From assembly GCA_028873795.1 (NCBI GenBank), contig JAPPNP010000027.1:23488-87487 (forward strand): a stretch of DNA of 64,000 nt. Direction: 5' to 3'. Shown here one piece after another: positions 26,221-34,066 of the stretch (position 1 is the stretch's first letter; the number at the start of each line of letters is the position of its first letter). This stretch comes from Chloroflexota bacterium. GTDB taxonomy: Bacteria; Chloroflexota; UBA11872. Under the pieces are notes generated by a model. It saw only the letters and a program-made list of their open reading frames with translations. It was not told the DNA's origin and made no database searches. The translations under genes and the position numbers were made by a program.

Positions 26221-26241
26221 TGGCGCCCTTCGCGGGCGCCA
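26221..26241 (+). terminator. Hairpin after the small membrane peptide
   Basis: TGGCGCCC and GGGCGCCA form an 8-bp stem with loop TTCGC, 22 nt after the stop codon. No U-run follows, so termination is plausible but not certain. Confidence 0.4.
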
Positions 26242-26270
26242 TGTTCGTGTGATTGCCCGCCGCGCCGCAT

Positions 26271-26342
26271 TCCTCGGTAGCTCAATGGTAGAGCGTGCGG
26301 CTGTTAACCGCAGGGTTGCAGGTTCGAGTCCTGCCCGAGGAG
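26271..26342 (+). tRNA. tRNA-Asn (anticodon GTT)
   Basis: Cloverleaf: acceptor TCCTCGG/CCGAGGA, D arm GCTC/GAGC, anticodon stem TGCGG/CCGCA with loop CTGTTAA, and T arm GCAGG TTCGAGT CCTGC. CCA is encoded at 26343-26345. The nuclease/PIN pair begins 300 nt downstream. Confidence 0.95.
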
Positions 26343-26345
26343 CCA

Positions 26346-26639
26346 AAGCTCCGCGGATTGCGTCCATCGCTCGCCGCGGCTAACCCGCTGCCAGGCCAGG
26401 GCGGCGCCATGCGCGTGGGAATACCATCGCTCTCGCGAAATGTCCCGGCTTGGAGATCCATGTGCTCGCCTGGGACAGCGCGCGCGAGCGGGACCACGGG
26501 GTTCAACGGTGCCCGCGCCTCCAATCGCCTGCACTGCCGTTCGAAAACGGCAGCCGGACGCTCGACTTTATAACCTATTCTTTGCTTTCCTATCCTATCA
26601 TTGTCCAGAAGTCTGCACGCCCCGTAGCGAGAATTAACC
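26346..26639. other. Intergenic region, tRNA-Asn to nuclease pair
   Basis: About 290 nt without a gene. It holds a perfect hairpin at 26534-26553, then an unusually A+T-rich stretch (about 26565-26620) containing TTTATAACC, which probably holds the promoter of the following pair. No repeat of the tRNA 3' end was found nearby. Confidence 0.4.
26534..26553. promoter_or_regulatory. Palindrome between tRNA-Asn and the nuclease pair
   Basis: CTGCCGTT and AACGGCAG form a perfect 8-bp inverted repeat with CGAA loop, 86 nt before the nuclease gene. It may be an operator for the pair or a terminator-type hairpin; no U-run follows. Confidence 0.35.
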
Positions 26640-27566
26640 ATGAGCGATCGACGGGCCACCTTCTGGGAGCACGTCTACGACCTTCGCGCACGGGACCTCA
26701 TCCCGCGCGTATGGAGGACTGGCGACCTTCGGCCCTTTCTCGCGGGTCCCGAGAGTCCCCAGTTCGCGCTGACCACCATCAACGTCTGTCCGTTCAACAG
26801 CAGCGTCTCGACAGATGGCACGAAAGTCGGCGACTTCGTCGCGAAAGGCGCGGCGCCCAAGGTGTGGCGGGTTGGCCGCGGCCAGTTCCAGTTGGTCGAG
26901 GACCCGGGGGACGACGGTGCGACCCGGGAAGCTGAGAAGCGTCGAGCCATGAATCGAGCCGACCAGCTCAGGCTGCGAACGAAGGCGACCAGCGGCCGCC
27001 GGGGTGGGGCTTTCGTTTCCACGCCCGCCCGATCTACGCCGCCGACCGAGCCGCTTCCTGAATCCTCCAACCGATACCCGTCGTTCTCGATTGCTCTGGA
27101 CCCGGCGCAGCGCCAGGAGTTGGCCAGCCTCAGCACGGCCAACAAGGCCGTCTCCATTGTGCGCGCGCACCTCCGCGACAGATACGGAAACCGGGCGGAG
27201 ATTGAGGACGACAGGGACGGCGTGGACCTCAGGATCTCGATCGACGGCCGGCGTGAGCGAGTCGAGATCAAGGGCACCGAGTCGCCCACCCTCGACTGGC
27301 ACATGCTCAAGGTTTCCAGCCGGAAGTCGCATGACGCCCTGACGAGCGGGGACGCCGCGATCTATCGGGTGGTCGATGTCTCCGGACCGACGCCGCGCAT
27401 CTACGTCCTGACCCACGGACAGCACTTCACCCTCGAGCCCGAGCCGAGGTGGGCGGTGAAACGGGTTACCCCAGCGGACGAACGATACTCCCTGCGAGGC
27501 GAACCCTACCGGTACGAGCTCCCCCACGAGCCTGTGGCGTCGGACGACTGGGAGCTTCGGCCGTGA
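26640..27566 (+). CDS. Putative nuclease with C-terminal PD-(D/E)xK-like (DUF3883-like) domain
   Basis: A 308-residue protein of unproven function. Residues 1-88 form a compact domain ending ALTTINVCPFNSSVS...KVWRVGRGQFQLVE, similar in style to DNA-binding modules found with restriction-like nucleases. A low-complexity linker (about 89-145) follows. Residues about 150-280 include VDLRISIDGRRERVEIKGTE, where Asp196, Glu209 and Lys211 fit a restriction-endonuclease-fold core as in DUF3883. It overlaps a PIN-domain gene by 4 nt. The context next to a tRNA gene suggests a toxin or defence module, which is inference. Confidence 0.6.
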   Translation: MSDRRATFWEHVYDLRARDLIPRVWRTGDLRPFLAGPESPQFALTTINVCPFNSSVSTDGTKVGDFVAKGAAPKVWRVGRGQFQLVEDPGDDGATREAEKRRAMNRADQLRLRTKATSGRRGGAFVSTPARSTPPTEPLPESSNRYPSFSIALDPAQRQELASLSTANKAVSIVRAHLRDRYGNRAEIEDDRDGVDLRISIDGRRERVEIKGTESPTLDWHMLKVSSRKSHDALTSGDAAIYRVVDVSGPTPRIYVLTHGQHFTLEPEPRWAVKRVTPADERYSLRGEPYRYELPHEPVASDDWELRP

Positions 27567-27955
27567 TCATGCTGGATACCCAAGCCTGGGTGTGGTGGAC
27601 GATTGACCCCGAGCAACTCACCGAAACCCAGCAGAAAGAGATTGCCGGCAGCGAAGACGTCGGCATTGGCGTCAGCGCTATCTCGTGCTGGGAGATCGCC
27701 AAGCTCTGCGAATACGGGCGCTTGGCGCTGCCTGTCGAGCTATCCCATTGGTTCGACGCGGCGCTCCGCTACCCTGGGGTCACCCTGCTGGAGTTGACGC
27801 CTGCGGTCGCTGTGGAGTCGATCAGCCTGCCGGGCGATTTTCATCGCGACCCGTCAGACCAAATCATCGTCGCCACCGCTCGGGTGCATGGCTTTCCCCT
27901 GGTGACCTCCGACGACAAGATTGCCGCGTACCCTCACGTGCAGACCGTGCTCTAG
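27563..27955 (+). CDS. PIN domain protein (VapC-like ribonuclease)
   Basis: A 130-residue PIN domain. The four acidic residues expected at the active site are visible: Asp5 in MLDTQAWVWW, Glu44 in ISCWEIAKL, Asp99 in DPSDQIIVATA and Asp117 in VTSDDKI. VapC toxins of this size cut tRNA or rRNA. The partner should be a small DNA-binding antitoxin, but none is present; the upstream overlapping gene is the 308-residue nuclease-like protein. GTG 27563 or ATG 27569 may start it. Confidence 0.82.
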   Translation: MIMLDTQAWVWWTIDPEQLTETQQKEIAGSEDVGIGVSAISCWEIAKLCEYGRLALPVELSHWFDAALRYPGVTLLELTPAVAVESISLPGDFHRDPSDQIIVATARVHGFPLVTSDDKIAAYPHVQTVL

Positions 27956-27976
27956 ACCGCCAATGCCCGTCTGGTT

Positions 27977-29554
27977 CTAGTCGAGCGCTCGGTAGTTCAC
28001 GCCCAGCGCGTCCAGATGCGCAATGTTGGTGTTCAGCCGCCTGAAAAACCCTTCGAGGCTCCGCGCGGCTCTCGGCGACCACGCCACCTCCGACAAGGCC
28101 AATGCCCTCGGATACGTCATGTATTCCGCGTGCTCGGGCGTGCTGATGAATTCCGTCCAGACATTGCCCTGCGCGCCGATGATGTGCCGGGCTTCCCGCT
28201 CGGTCAGTTCGTCCGGAATCGGTTCGAATCCATACACGGTGTCCAGCGGGATCGGGTGGCCAAAGCGGCCGGCCACCGGCTCGCCGGCTGGATCGCCCTG
28301 GTAGTAGTCGAAGTAGACGTAGTCCTTGGGCGTCATGATGACGTCGTGCCCCTGTCGCGCCGCCTCCACGCCGCCGGTCATATCGCGCCATGACATGACG
28401 GTCGCGTTCGGCGCCAGCCCTCCCTCCAGGATTTCGTCCCAGCCGATGAGGCGGCGACCGTTGGCATTGAGGAAGGCTTCGACGCGCCTGATGAACCAGC
28501 TCTGTAGCTCGTCCTCATCGGCCAGTCCCTCACGCTGGATGACGTCCTGCGCGAGGCGGCTGGCCTGCCACTGATCCTTAGGCACTTCGTCGGCGCCGAT
28601 GTGGATGTACTCGCTGGGAAACAGCCGCATGACCTCAGTGAGCACGTCTTCCAGGTAGCTAAACGTGGCATCTGAGGGCGAGTAGATGTCTTTCTTGATT
28701 CCCCAACTCACCGGCACTTCGTAGGGCCCGGGATGGCACCCGTATTCCGGATAGGCGGTCAGCGCGGCTGTGGAATGGCCGGGCATCTCGATTTCGGGAA
28801 TGACGGTCACAAAGCGCTCGGTGGCGTAGTTTAGGACGTCTCGAATCTCATCCTGCGTATAGAAGCCTCCGTGCGGGATGCCGTCGCCGCCGTACGTTTT
28901 GAGGTTGTTGCCGATCATCGTCTCGCGTCGCCAGGCGCCCACTTCCGTCAGGCGCGGATAGGCGGGCAGCTCGATGCGCCACCCGTGGTCGTCCGTCAGA
29001 TGCCAATGGAAGCGATTGAACTTGTAGCGCGACATCAGATCGATGAAGCGCTTCACGAACTCGACCGAGAAGAAATGCCGGCTCACGTCCAGCATCAGCC
29101 CGCGGTAGGAGAAGCGCGGGTGATCCGCGATTTCGACGGCGGAAAGGCTCCAATCGACGTCTGAGTTGACGCGCTCCTGCTCCACCTCGGGCGGCAGCAA
29201 TTGCCGGATCGACTGGAACGCATAGAACAGCGCGGCGGCGTCGGCGGCCTGAATCTGAACGGCGTCCGGGCTCACTGCGAGCCGGTAGCCCTCCGGTGGG
29301 ATCGACGCGTCCGACGAAATCACGATGTCGGCCGGATCATTCGAATTGACGGGCAGCTCCAGGCCCGTGGATGAGCGGAGCCGTTGCACCTCTCGGGCGA
29401 CAACCGGCTCGAGCCCCGGATCGGTTAGGTGGATGGCCGTGGAGGGCCCGAATCGAAATCGTCCCGGGAGAGACCTCATCTGGGCCGGGACCGGGATTAT
29501 GGCGAGGTCGTTGGAATCTTGGGCGGGTGGAGAAGTCACGCGATCGACTCTCAA
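27977..29554 (-). CDS. Beta-N-acetylhexosaminidase, glycoside hydrolase family 20
   Basis: Removes terminal beta-linked N-acetylhexosamines from glycans or glycolipids. The 525 residues start with a GH20b-type domain (IIPVPAQMRSLPGRFRF to about 140). The catalytic TIM barrel follows, with SYRGLMLDVSRHF, FHWHLTDDHGWRIE and the catalytic Asp322-Glu323 pair in IHIGADEVPK. No signal peptide is evident, so the enzyme may be cytoplasmic. The start is TTG 29554 or GTG 29539. Sialidase and solute-binding genes nearby support a glycan-use locus. Confidence 0.9.
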   Translation of the reverse strand: MRVDRVTSPPAQDSNDLAIIPVPAQMRSLPGRFRFGPSTAIHLTDPGLEPVVAREVQRLRSSTGLELPVNSNDPADIVISSDASIPPEGYRLAVSPDAVQIQAADAAALFYAFQSIRQLLPPEVEQERVNSDVDWSLSAVEIADHPRFSYRGLMLDVSRHFFSVEFVKRFIDLMSRYKFNRFHWHLTDDHGWRIELPAYPRLTEVGAWRRETMIGNNLKTYGGDGIPHGGFYTQDEIRDVLNYATERFVTVIPEIEMPGHSTAALTAYPEYGCHPGPYEVPVSWGIKKDIYSPSDATFSYLEDVLTEVMRLFPSEYIHIGADEVPKDQWQASRLAQDVIQREGLADEDELQSWFIRRVEAFLNANGRRLIGWDEILEGGLAPNATVMSWRDMTGGVEAARQGHDVIMTPKDYVYFDYYQGDPAGEPVAGRFGHPIPLDTVYGFEPIPDELTEREARHIIGAQGNVWTEFISTPEHAEYMTYPRALALSEVAWSPRAARSLEGFFRRLNTNIAHLDALGVNYRALD

Positions 29555-29863
29555 GCCACGACGTGTGGCAGGCGATACGCAGGATTATTTCTAAGCATGC
29601 CGTGCAAGATCAACCGGGAGTCTGATCACTTCCCCAAGTCTCCATGCGCGGCCGTCTCATCCGGCGGATGATCGGAAATCAGGACTAGGAATGTTCGCGC
29701 TTGACGGAACCGGCCACTCCGCTGAATCTGGAGTGTCGCGACATTGGCGTTGTGGCCCGCGCACTCGTCCCATATTCAGGAAGGCGAGGGATCCCGTGAA
29801 GGCAGCGACTTTCGGTAGCCAGCGATTGAAGTCCGATCGCTGGGCAGGCGCGGGAGGCTCCCC
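29555..29863. other. Divergent intergenic region, GH20 / sialidase-like gene
   Basis: About 310 nt. A short palindrome (CATCCGGCGGATG near 29659) lies in the middle. A clear ribosome site, GGAGG at 29853-29857, precedes the sialidase-like gene. Promoters for both genes should lie here, but I see no convincing boxes. Confidence 0.35.
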
Positions 29864-31471
29864 ATGATCCTCGCCGACCGTCACCCGACGCCTGGGCAGA
29901 TCAGCGTCCTCCCGGATGGCCGATACATGAGCGCGTCCACGCGGGGCAAAGTGCTGCATCACTCGCTCGAATCCGGCGCCTTCTACGACCCGTGGGTTCC
30001 CGAATTCCTCACCGTCAAGTACGGGCGCGGACGACCCATCGAGTGGGAGAGCCGCCAGGTGATCATGGAGCTGCCCATGGGCCTGGGCTGCTGGGAGGGC
30101 TGCATCAACTTCGTCGACCGCGAGGGCCACATTCACCTGTTCGGGATGCGGTTCTTGAAGTGGCCCGAGGATCGCGAAGATCCCAAGCTCCACGAGCAGC
30201 GCACCGACGCCTACCACGTCGTGTCCCGCGACGGCGGCGCCACGTGGGAGGGCCCGGTGCGACTCGACTACGGCGAGGAATTCACCGCGGCCATCATGAA
30301 CGTCGTGCACCTCACGAACGGCCGAATCGTGCTTCCGCTGGAGTACTTCGACGTCGAACGCGCCGTCGGGAAGTACGTCTCCAAGTCGTGTTACTCGGAC
30401 GACGGCGGACGCACTTGGCGGCATGACTCCACCCATCTTCCCATCGCCTCCGGCGGCCAGCACAGCCACTCCGGCGCTGTTGAACCGGTGGTGGCCGAGC
30501 TCGACGGTGGTCGCGTGTGGATGCTGATTCGCACGCAGCTCGGGTGTTTCTACGAGTCGTTTTCCGATGACGGACGCATCTGGTCCCCGTCGCAGCCCAG
30601 CCGCTTCAAGTCGTCAAGCTCCCCCGGCGAGGCGCTGCGGCTGCGTGACGGGCGGTTGCTGTTCGTGTGGACAAACGGGATCGGGCCGCCGTTTGCCTCC
30701 GACATGCTGTCGGAGTGGGCCGACTATCCCACCGAGTCTTGGTGCCGCCACGTTTTCAACGTCGCGGTTTCGCACGACAACGGCGCCACCTGGCGCGGCT
30801 ATCGTGAGATCGTGCGGACAATTGGGCACGAGCCCGACGGCGCCCGGGTTGGCTATCCGCGGTTTGCGGAGCTGCCCGAAGGCGACGTTCTGGTGCAGTT
30901 TGGCCACCATTCGGGCGGCGAGCGGGCAGACTGCGAGTACGTCTATGTAGATCCTGATCGTCTGGACGAGACCAGCGATCGCGAGGATTTTGTCAACGGA
31001 CTGGCGGGCTGGTCGTTCAGCGGCGCGACGGCCGTGCAGACGGTGCTGCTCGACGAGGAGCACGCCCTGCGCCTGCAGAGCGATGGCGAGGGCCTGTTCG
31101 GGGCCGAGCGCAACTTCCCCTTCGCCGAGCGCGGCAGGCTGAGCTTTCAGCTGCGGCGCGACGAATCCTCGTCGGGCGTGGACCTGGTGCTCGACGAGAC
31201 CTATTGGGACCCCAGGGACCGCCGGCGGAACGGGGCCATAGACATCAGCCTGGATGCGGACCTGGTGCCCTCGGGCGCCTGGGTGCCCGTCACGATTTCC
31301 TGGGATGTCGCCGAGCAGGTGGCCGACCTGAGCGTTGGCGATCGCCAGCGTCGGATTCCGATTGAGCACGCACCGCTGGGAATCTGCTATCTCACGTTCT
31401 ACGGGCGGACGCCTGGCGCGGAGAGCGGCGCAACCCTGGTGCGCCGGCTGGAGGCGGTGGTCGAGGACTAA
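29864..31471 (+). CDS. Sialidase-like (BNR/Asp-box) protein
   Basis: A 535-residue protein with at least four Asp-box repeats: SRDGGATWEGP, SDDGGRTWRHD, SDDGRIWSPS and SHDNGATWRGY. These repeats mark six-bladed exo-sialidase folds. The C-terminal about 160 residues look like a beta-sandwich, possibly carbohydrate binding. No signal peptide is visible. Without a structure the substrate is uncertain; sialidase-fold proteins also include other glycoside hydrolases. It faces the GH20 gene divergently and is followed by a strong bidirectional hairpin. Confidence 0.78.
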   Translation: MILADRHPTPGQISVLPDGRYMSASTRGKVLHHSLESGAFYDPWVPEFLTVKYGRGRPIEWESRQVIMELPMGLGCWEGCINFVDREGHIHLFGMRFLKWPEDREDPKLHEQRTDAYHVVSRDGGATWEGPVRLDYGEEFTAAIMNVVHLTNGRIVLPLEYFDVERAVGKYVSKSCYSDDGGRTWRHDSTHLPIASGGQHSHSGAVEPVVAELDGGRVWMLIRTQLGCFYESFSDDGRIWSPSQPSRFKSSSSPGEALRLRDGRLLFVWTNGIGPPFASDMLSEWADYPTESWCRHVFNVAVSHDNGATWRGYREIVRTIGHEPDGARVGYPRFAELPEGDVLVQFGHHSGGERADCEYVYVDPDRLDETSDREDFVNGLAGWSFSGATAVQTVLLDEEHALRLQSDGEGLFGAERNFPFAERGRLSFQLRRDESSSGVDLVLDETYWDPRDRRRNGAIDISLDADLVPSGAWVPVTISWDVAEQVADLSVGDRQRRIPIEHAPLGICYLTFYGRTPGAESGATLVRRLEAVVED

Positions 31472-31493
31472 TCCCGCGCGGAGCCCAAACGCG

Positions 31494-31524
31494 AAGCGGC
31501 GGGGGTGATTCACCCCCGCCGCTT
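31494..31524. terminator. Bidirectional terminator-like hairpin
   Basis: AAGCGGCGGGGGTG and its exact complement flank the loop ATT, giving a perfect 14-bp stem. It sits between the convergent sialidase-like gene and the first solute-binding protein gene, where a terminator for both strands is expected. Confidence 0.7.
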
Positions 31525-31565
31525 GCGTTGGTGAGCGACCCGTCAGCCGGGGCGCTCGCCAGGGC

Positions 31566-33629
31566 CTACCCGACGTAGTCCCTACCGGACCAGCGCGGGT
31601 CAAGCCACACGCGGTGGGTGGGTCTGCGTGCTGGAATCGCGTAGTTGTTCATCCACCACGGTCCGCTCACGCGTCGGTGGTAGAGGAACAGCAGCGAGTG
31701 CTTCCACAGCTGCCCGGCGATCATCGTCCCGCGACCGTGCAGGTAGCGGGAGATCTCGATCCAGGCCTCCTTCAGCGCTTCCTTATTCGGCGCGTCGAAC
31801 GCCGCCTGATAGAGCGCGTCGATTTCCGGGAAGCAGGTGTGGTGGTAGTTGTAGCCGTTCGGCCAGATGTTGTCGCACCCGATCCGCCGGAACGCATCGC
31901 CCACGTCCTGCGAGCCGCCCAGGTTGGCAACCACCATTTCGTTGGCGCCGGTCTCCCACAGGTGCTCGACCACCACGGCGCGGTCGACTCGTTCGAACTC
32001 CACCTTCAGGCCCATGTCGAGCCAGTTCGCCATCAGCGCGAGGTCTTGCGGACGCGGCGCGAACCACCCGAGCCACGTGAGCGTGTCGTCGGGGTTCCAG
32101 CCGGACTCCTCGAGCAGGGCTTTGGCCGCTTCCGGGTCGTATGGCAGCGCGCGATAGGCGTCCATCGGCACGTCCTGCATGAACCGGATATGGCTGAAGT
32201 GGTAGTCATCCACGAACAGCGTGCCGGCCATGATGTTGTTGGCGATCGACACACGATCGGCCCCGATCACCATCGCCTCGGTCATCAGCGAGACGTTCAC
32301 GTCCGGCCACTTCTCCGCAAAGATGTTGTGGTTGAGGAAGATCAAGCTCGCAAACGGCGATCGCATGGGCTGTGCCTGCATGTGCGGCATGCCGGCCAGG
32401 CGCGCGTAGGCCTCGACGCTGCTGGTGCGCAGGAAGTCCAGCTCGCCCGCCTCCGTCGCGGCGTCGAGCGCGTCCGGGTCGCCATAGCGCACGATATAGC
32501 GGTCCACCCACGGCGCACCGTAGGGATAGTCGTCGTTGCGGCTCAGCTCGGCGAACTGCTGGTCGACGTAGCGCTCGAACTTGAACGGCCCGTTGCCGAC
32601 CGGTTGCAGCGCCATCGTGTCGAACGCCGTGGCCGGTTCCAGCGCCTCATAGATGTGCTTGGGCATGGGCTGCATGGGGTTCGGGCTCGCCCAGAAGGGC
32701 TCCTGCACGCCGTCGGTGGTGAGCTGGATCGTCATGTTGTCGATCTTCTTCACCCCGCCGGTGTCTTCGATGTTGTCGGTCGGGTTTTCAGCCCACGCCT
32801 TGAACCCCTTCAGCTGTTCGAGCTGCCGGGAGCCATATCCCACGCCCCAGTCGGGGTGCGTGACGATGTGGAACGTGTACATGAAGTCGTCCGCCGTCAC
32901 CGGCTTGCCGTCATGGAAGCTGAAGCGCTCGTCGAGGTGGAAGATGTAGGACTCTTCCGGCGCCACCTCTTCAAAGGACTTGGCCACGCCGTCGCCGAAG
33001 CGGGTCTCGAGGCTCGCGAACGGGCCGTCACCCCAGCTGGCGCCGTGGATCAGGGACGTGCCGACCTCGACGTTGACGATGGCCTGGTCACTCGAGATTT
33101 GCGTGTAGCTGTTGAAGCTGGCGCCGGCGATCCCGCCGCCCCAGCTGACCCTCAGGTCCCCGCCGTAAACCGGCTGGCCGGCTTGCACCGACGTTGGGCG
33201 CTCGACGATCTTCTCGGTCTCGATGACCTTCTCGACCTCGACCGTCACGACCTTCTCGACTTCGACGACCTTCTCGACCTCGACCGTGACGACTTTCTCG
33301 ACTTCAACCACCTTCTCGATCGTGACCGGAACTTCCTTCACGACCTGCTGGGCGATCACCTGCGTCACGACCTTCTCGACCGGGACTTCCTTGACGACCT
33401 CCTTGGTCACCACCGACTCGACCGGGACTTCCTTGACCACTTCCTTGGTGACGATGGTCTCGACCGGAACCTCTTTGATCACTTCCTGCGTGACGATCCG
33501 CTCGACGACCTGCGCCTCGCCACACGCGGCGAGTACCGCCGCTCCTGCCGCGCCGAATAGACCGGCACTTGCCCCGCGAATCAAATTTCGGCGGGTCATC
33601 ATCCGTTTACCAACGTCAAGCATCTGCAT
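31566..33629 (-). CDS. ABC transporter solute-binding lipoprotein, family 5 (peptide/oligosaccharide type)
   Basis: Extracytoplasmic lipoprotein of 687 residues. The N-terminus has a twin-arginine-like TRRNLIRGASAGLFGAAGAAVLAAC signal with the lipobox cysteine at about 36. Residues about 40-145 are a tract of repeated KEVVKEVPVE and VVEVEKVVTVEVEK units. The SBP_bac_5 domain follows (GDLRVSWGGG, FHLDERFSFHDGKPVTADDFMYTFHIV). It binds peptides or sugars for uptake, but no permease or ATPase gene is adjacent. GGGGAGGG lies just upstream; ATG 33629 or 33623 may start it. Confidence 0.87.
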   Translation of the reverse strand: MQMLDVGKRMMTRRNLIRGASAGLFGAAGAAVLAACGEAQVVERIVTQEVIKEVPVETIVTKEVVKEVPVESVVTKEVVKEVPVEKVVTQVIAQQVVKEVPVTIEKVVEVEKVVTVEVEKVVEVEKVVTVEVEKVIETEKIVERPTSVQAGQPVYGGDLRVSWGGGIAGASFNSYTQISSDQAIVNVEVGTSLIHGASWGDGPFASLETRFGDGVAKSFEEVAPEESYIFHLDERFSFHDGKPVTADDFMYTFHIVTHPDWGVGYGSRQLEQLKGFKAWAENPTDNIEDTGGVKKIDNMTIQLTTDGVQEPFWASPNPMQPMPKHIYEALEPATAFDTMALQPVGNGPFKFERYVDQQFAELSRNDDYPYGAPWVDRYIVRYGDPDALDAATEAGELDFLRTSSVEAYARLAGMPHMQAQPMRSPFASLIFLNHNIFAEKWPDVNVSLMTEAMVIGADRVSIANNIMAGTLFVDDYHFSHIRFMQDVPMDAYRALPYDPEAAKALLEESGWNPDDTLTWLGWFAPRPQDLALMANWLDMGLKVEFERVDRAVVVEHLWETGANEMVVANLGGSQDVGDAFRRIGCDNIWPNGYNYHHTCFPEIDALYQAAFDAPNKEALKEAWIEISRYLHGRGTMIAGQLWKHSLLFLYHRRVSGPWWMNNYAIPARRPTHRVWLDPRWSGRDYVG
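33190..33510 (-). repeat. Coding repeat tract for KEVPVE units in the first solute-binding protein
   Basis: About 320 nt of imperfect tandem repeats encode Val/Glu/Lys-rich units. The period is mostly 30-45 nt and shifts from KEVPVE-type to VEVEKVV-type units. It is a protein-level linker, not an array of independent elements. Confidence 0.6.
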
Positions 33630-33989
33630 TCCCTCCCCTGCGTAAGTACGGCTCCAGAGTTAGCGTCCGAACACGGTTCCGACGACTATCCGCGTATGGG
33701 CTTGGCCCTCCTCCCTTCAGTCAAACGGCGGTAGACGGCGGCACGGTGTGCGTTGGAGGAGTGATCGACGGGCAAGGCATGGATTTCAGGCTTGCCGGGA
33801 CGGGCGGACCCAATTGCCGGGCGCACCCGTGGCGCAGAGAGCGTGCGGCTTCCGTTGCTCGTTCGAAAACGTACAACCAGCATGCGTCGTCCGAACGTAC
33901 GCTCGCACTTTGCGGCACCGTAGTTTAAAGGGACGAATCTCGTCAACAGCGCCATTGGCGCGTTGGCGCGATAGGCCGAAACGCCGAAA
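33630..33989. other. Intergenic region between the two solute-binding protein genes
   Basis: About 360 nt upstream of the first lipoprotein gene and beyond the terminator of the second. It should hold the promoter of the first gene on the minus strand. No palindrome or clear promoter was recognised. Confidence 0.35.
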
Positions 33990-34015
33990 GGCCGGCGGTC
34001 ATTCGACCGCCGGCC
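33990..34015 (-). terminator. Terminator-like hairpin after the second solute-binding protein gene
   Basis: GGCCGGCGGTC and GACCGCCGGCC form a perfect 11-bp stem with loop ATTC, about 50 nt past the stop codon at 34067 on the minus strand. A CTTTCGGCGTTTCGG sequence follows rather than a pure U-run. Confidence 0.6.
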
Positions 34016-34066
34016 CTTCGAACTCCGCGAGTGCTGCTGCTCAGGGCAGCGGCATCGCGATAGGCG

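Noticed and set aside
26271..27955. Integrated island at tRNA-Asn
   Set aside because: No integrase and no repeat of the tRNA 3' end were found downstream, so the tRNA position alone does not prove integration.
33190..33510. Possible CRISPR or satellite array
   Set aside because: The repeats are in frame within a lipoprotein gene, vary in length and encode a regular Val-Glu-Lys tract. No unique spacers exist.
31614..33560. Long plus-strand frame opposite the first solute-binding protein, rich in DLLDLDRDD-like repeats
   Set aside because: The repeats are the antisense of the KEVPVE coding tract. No ribosome site or family supports it.
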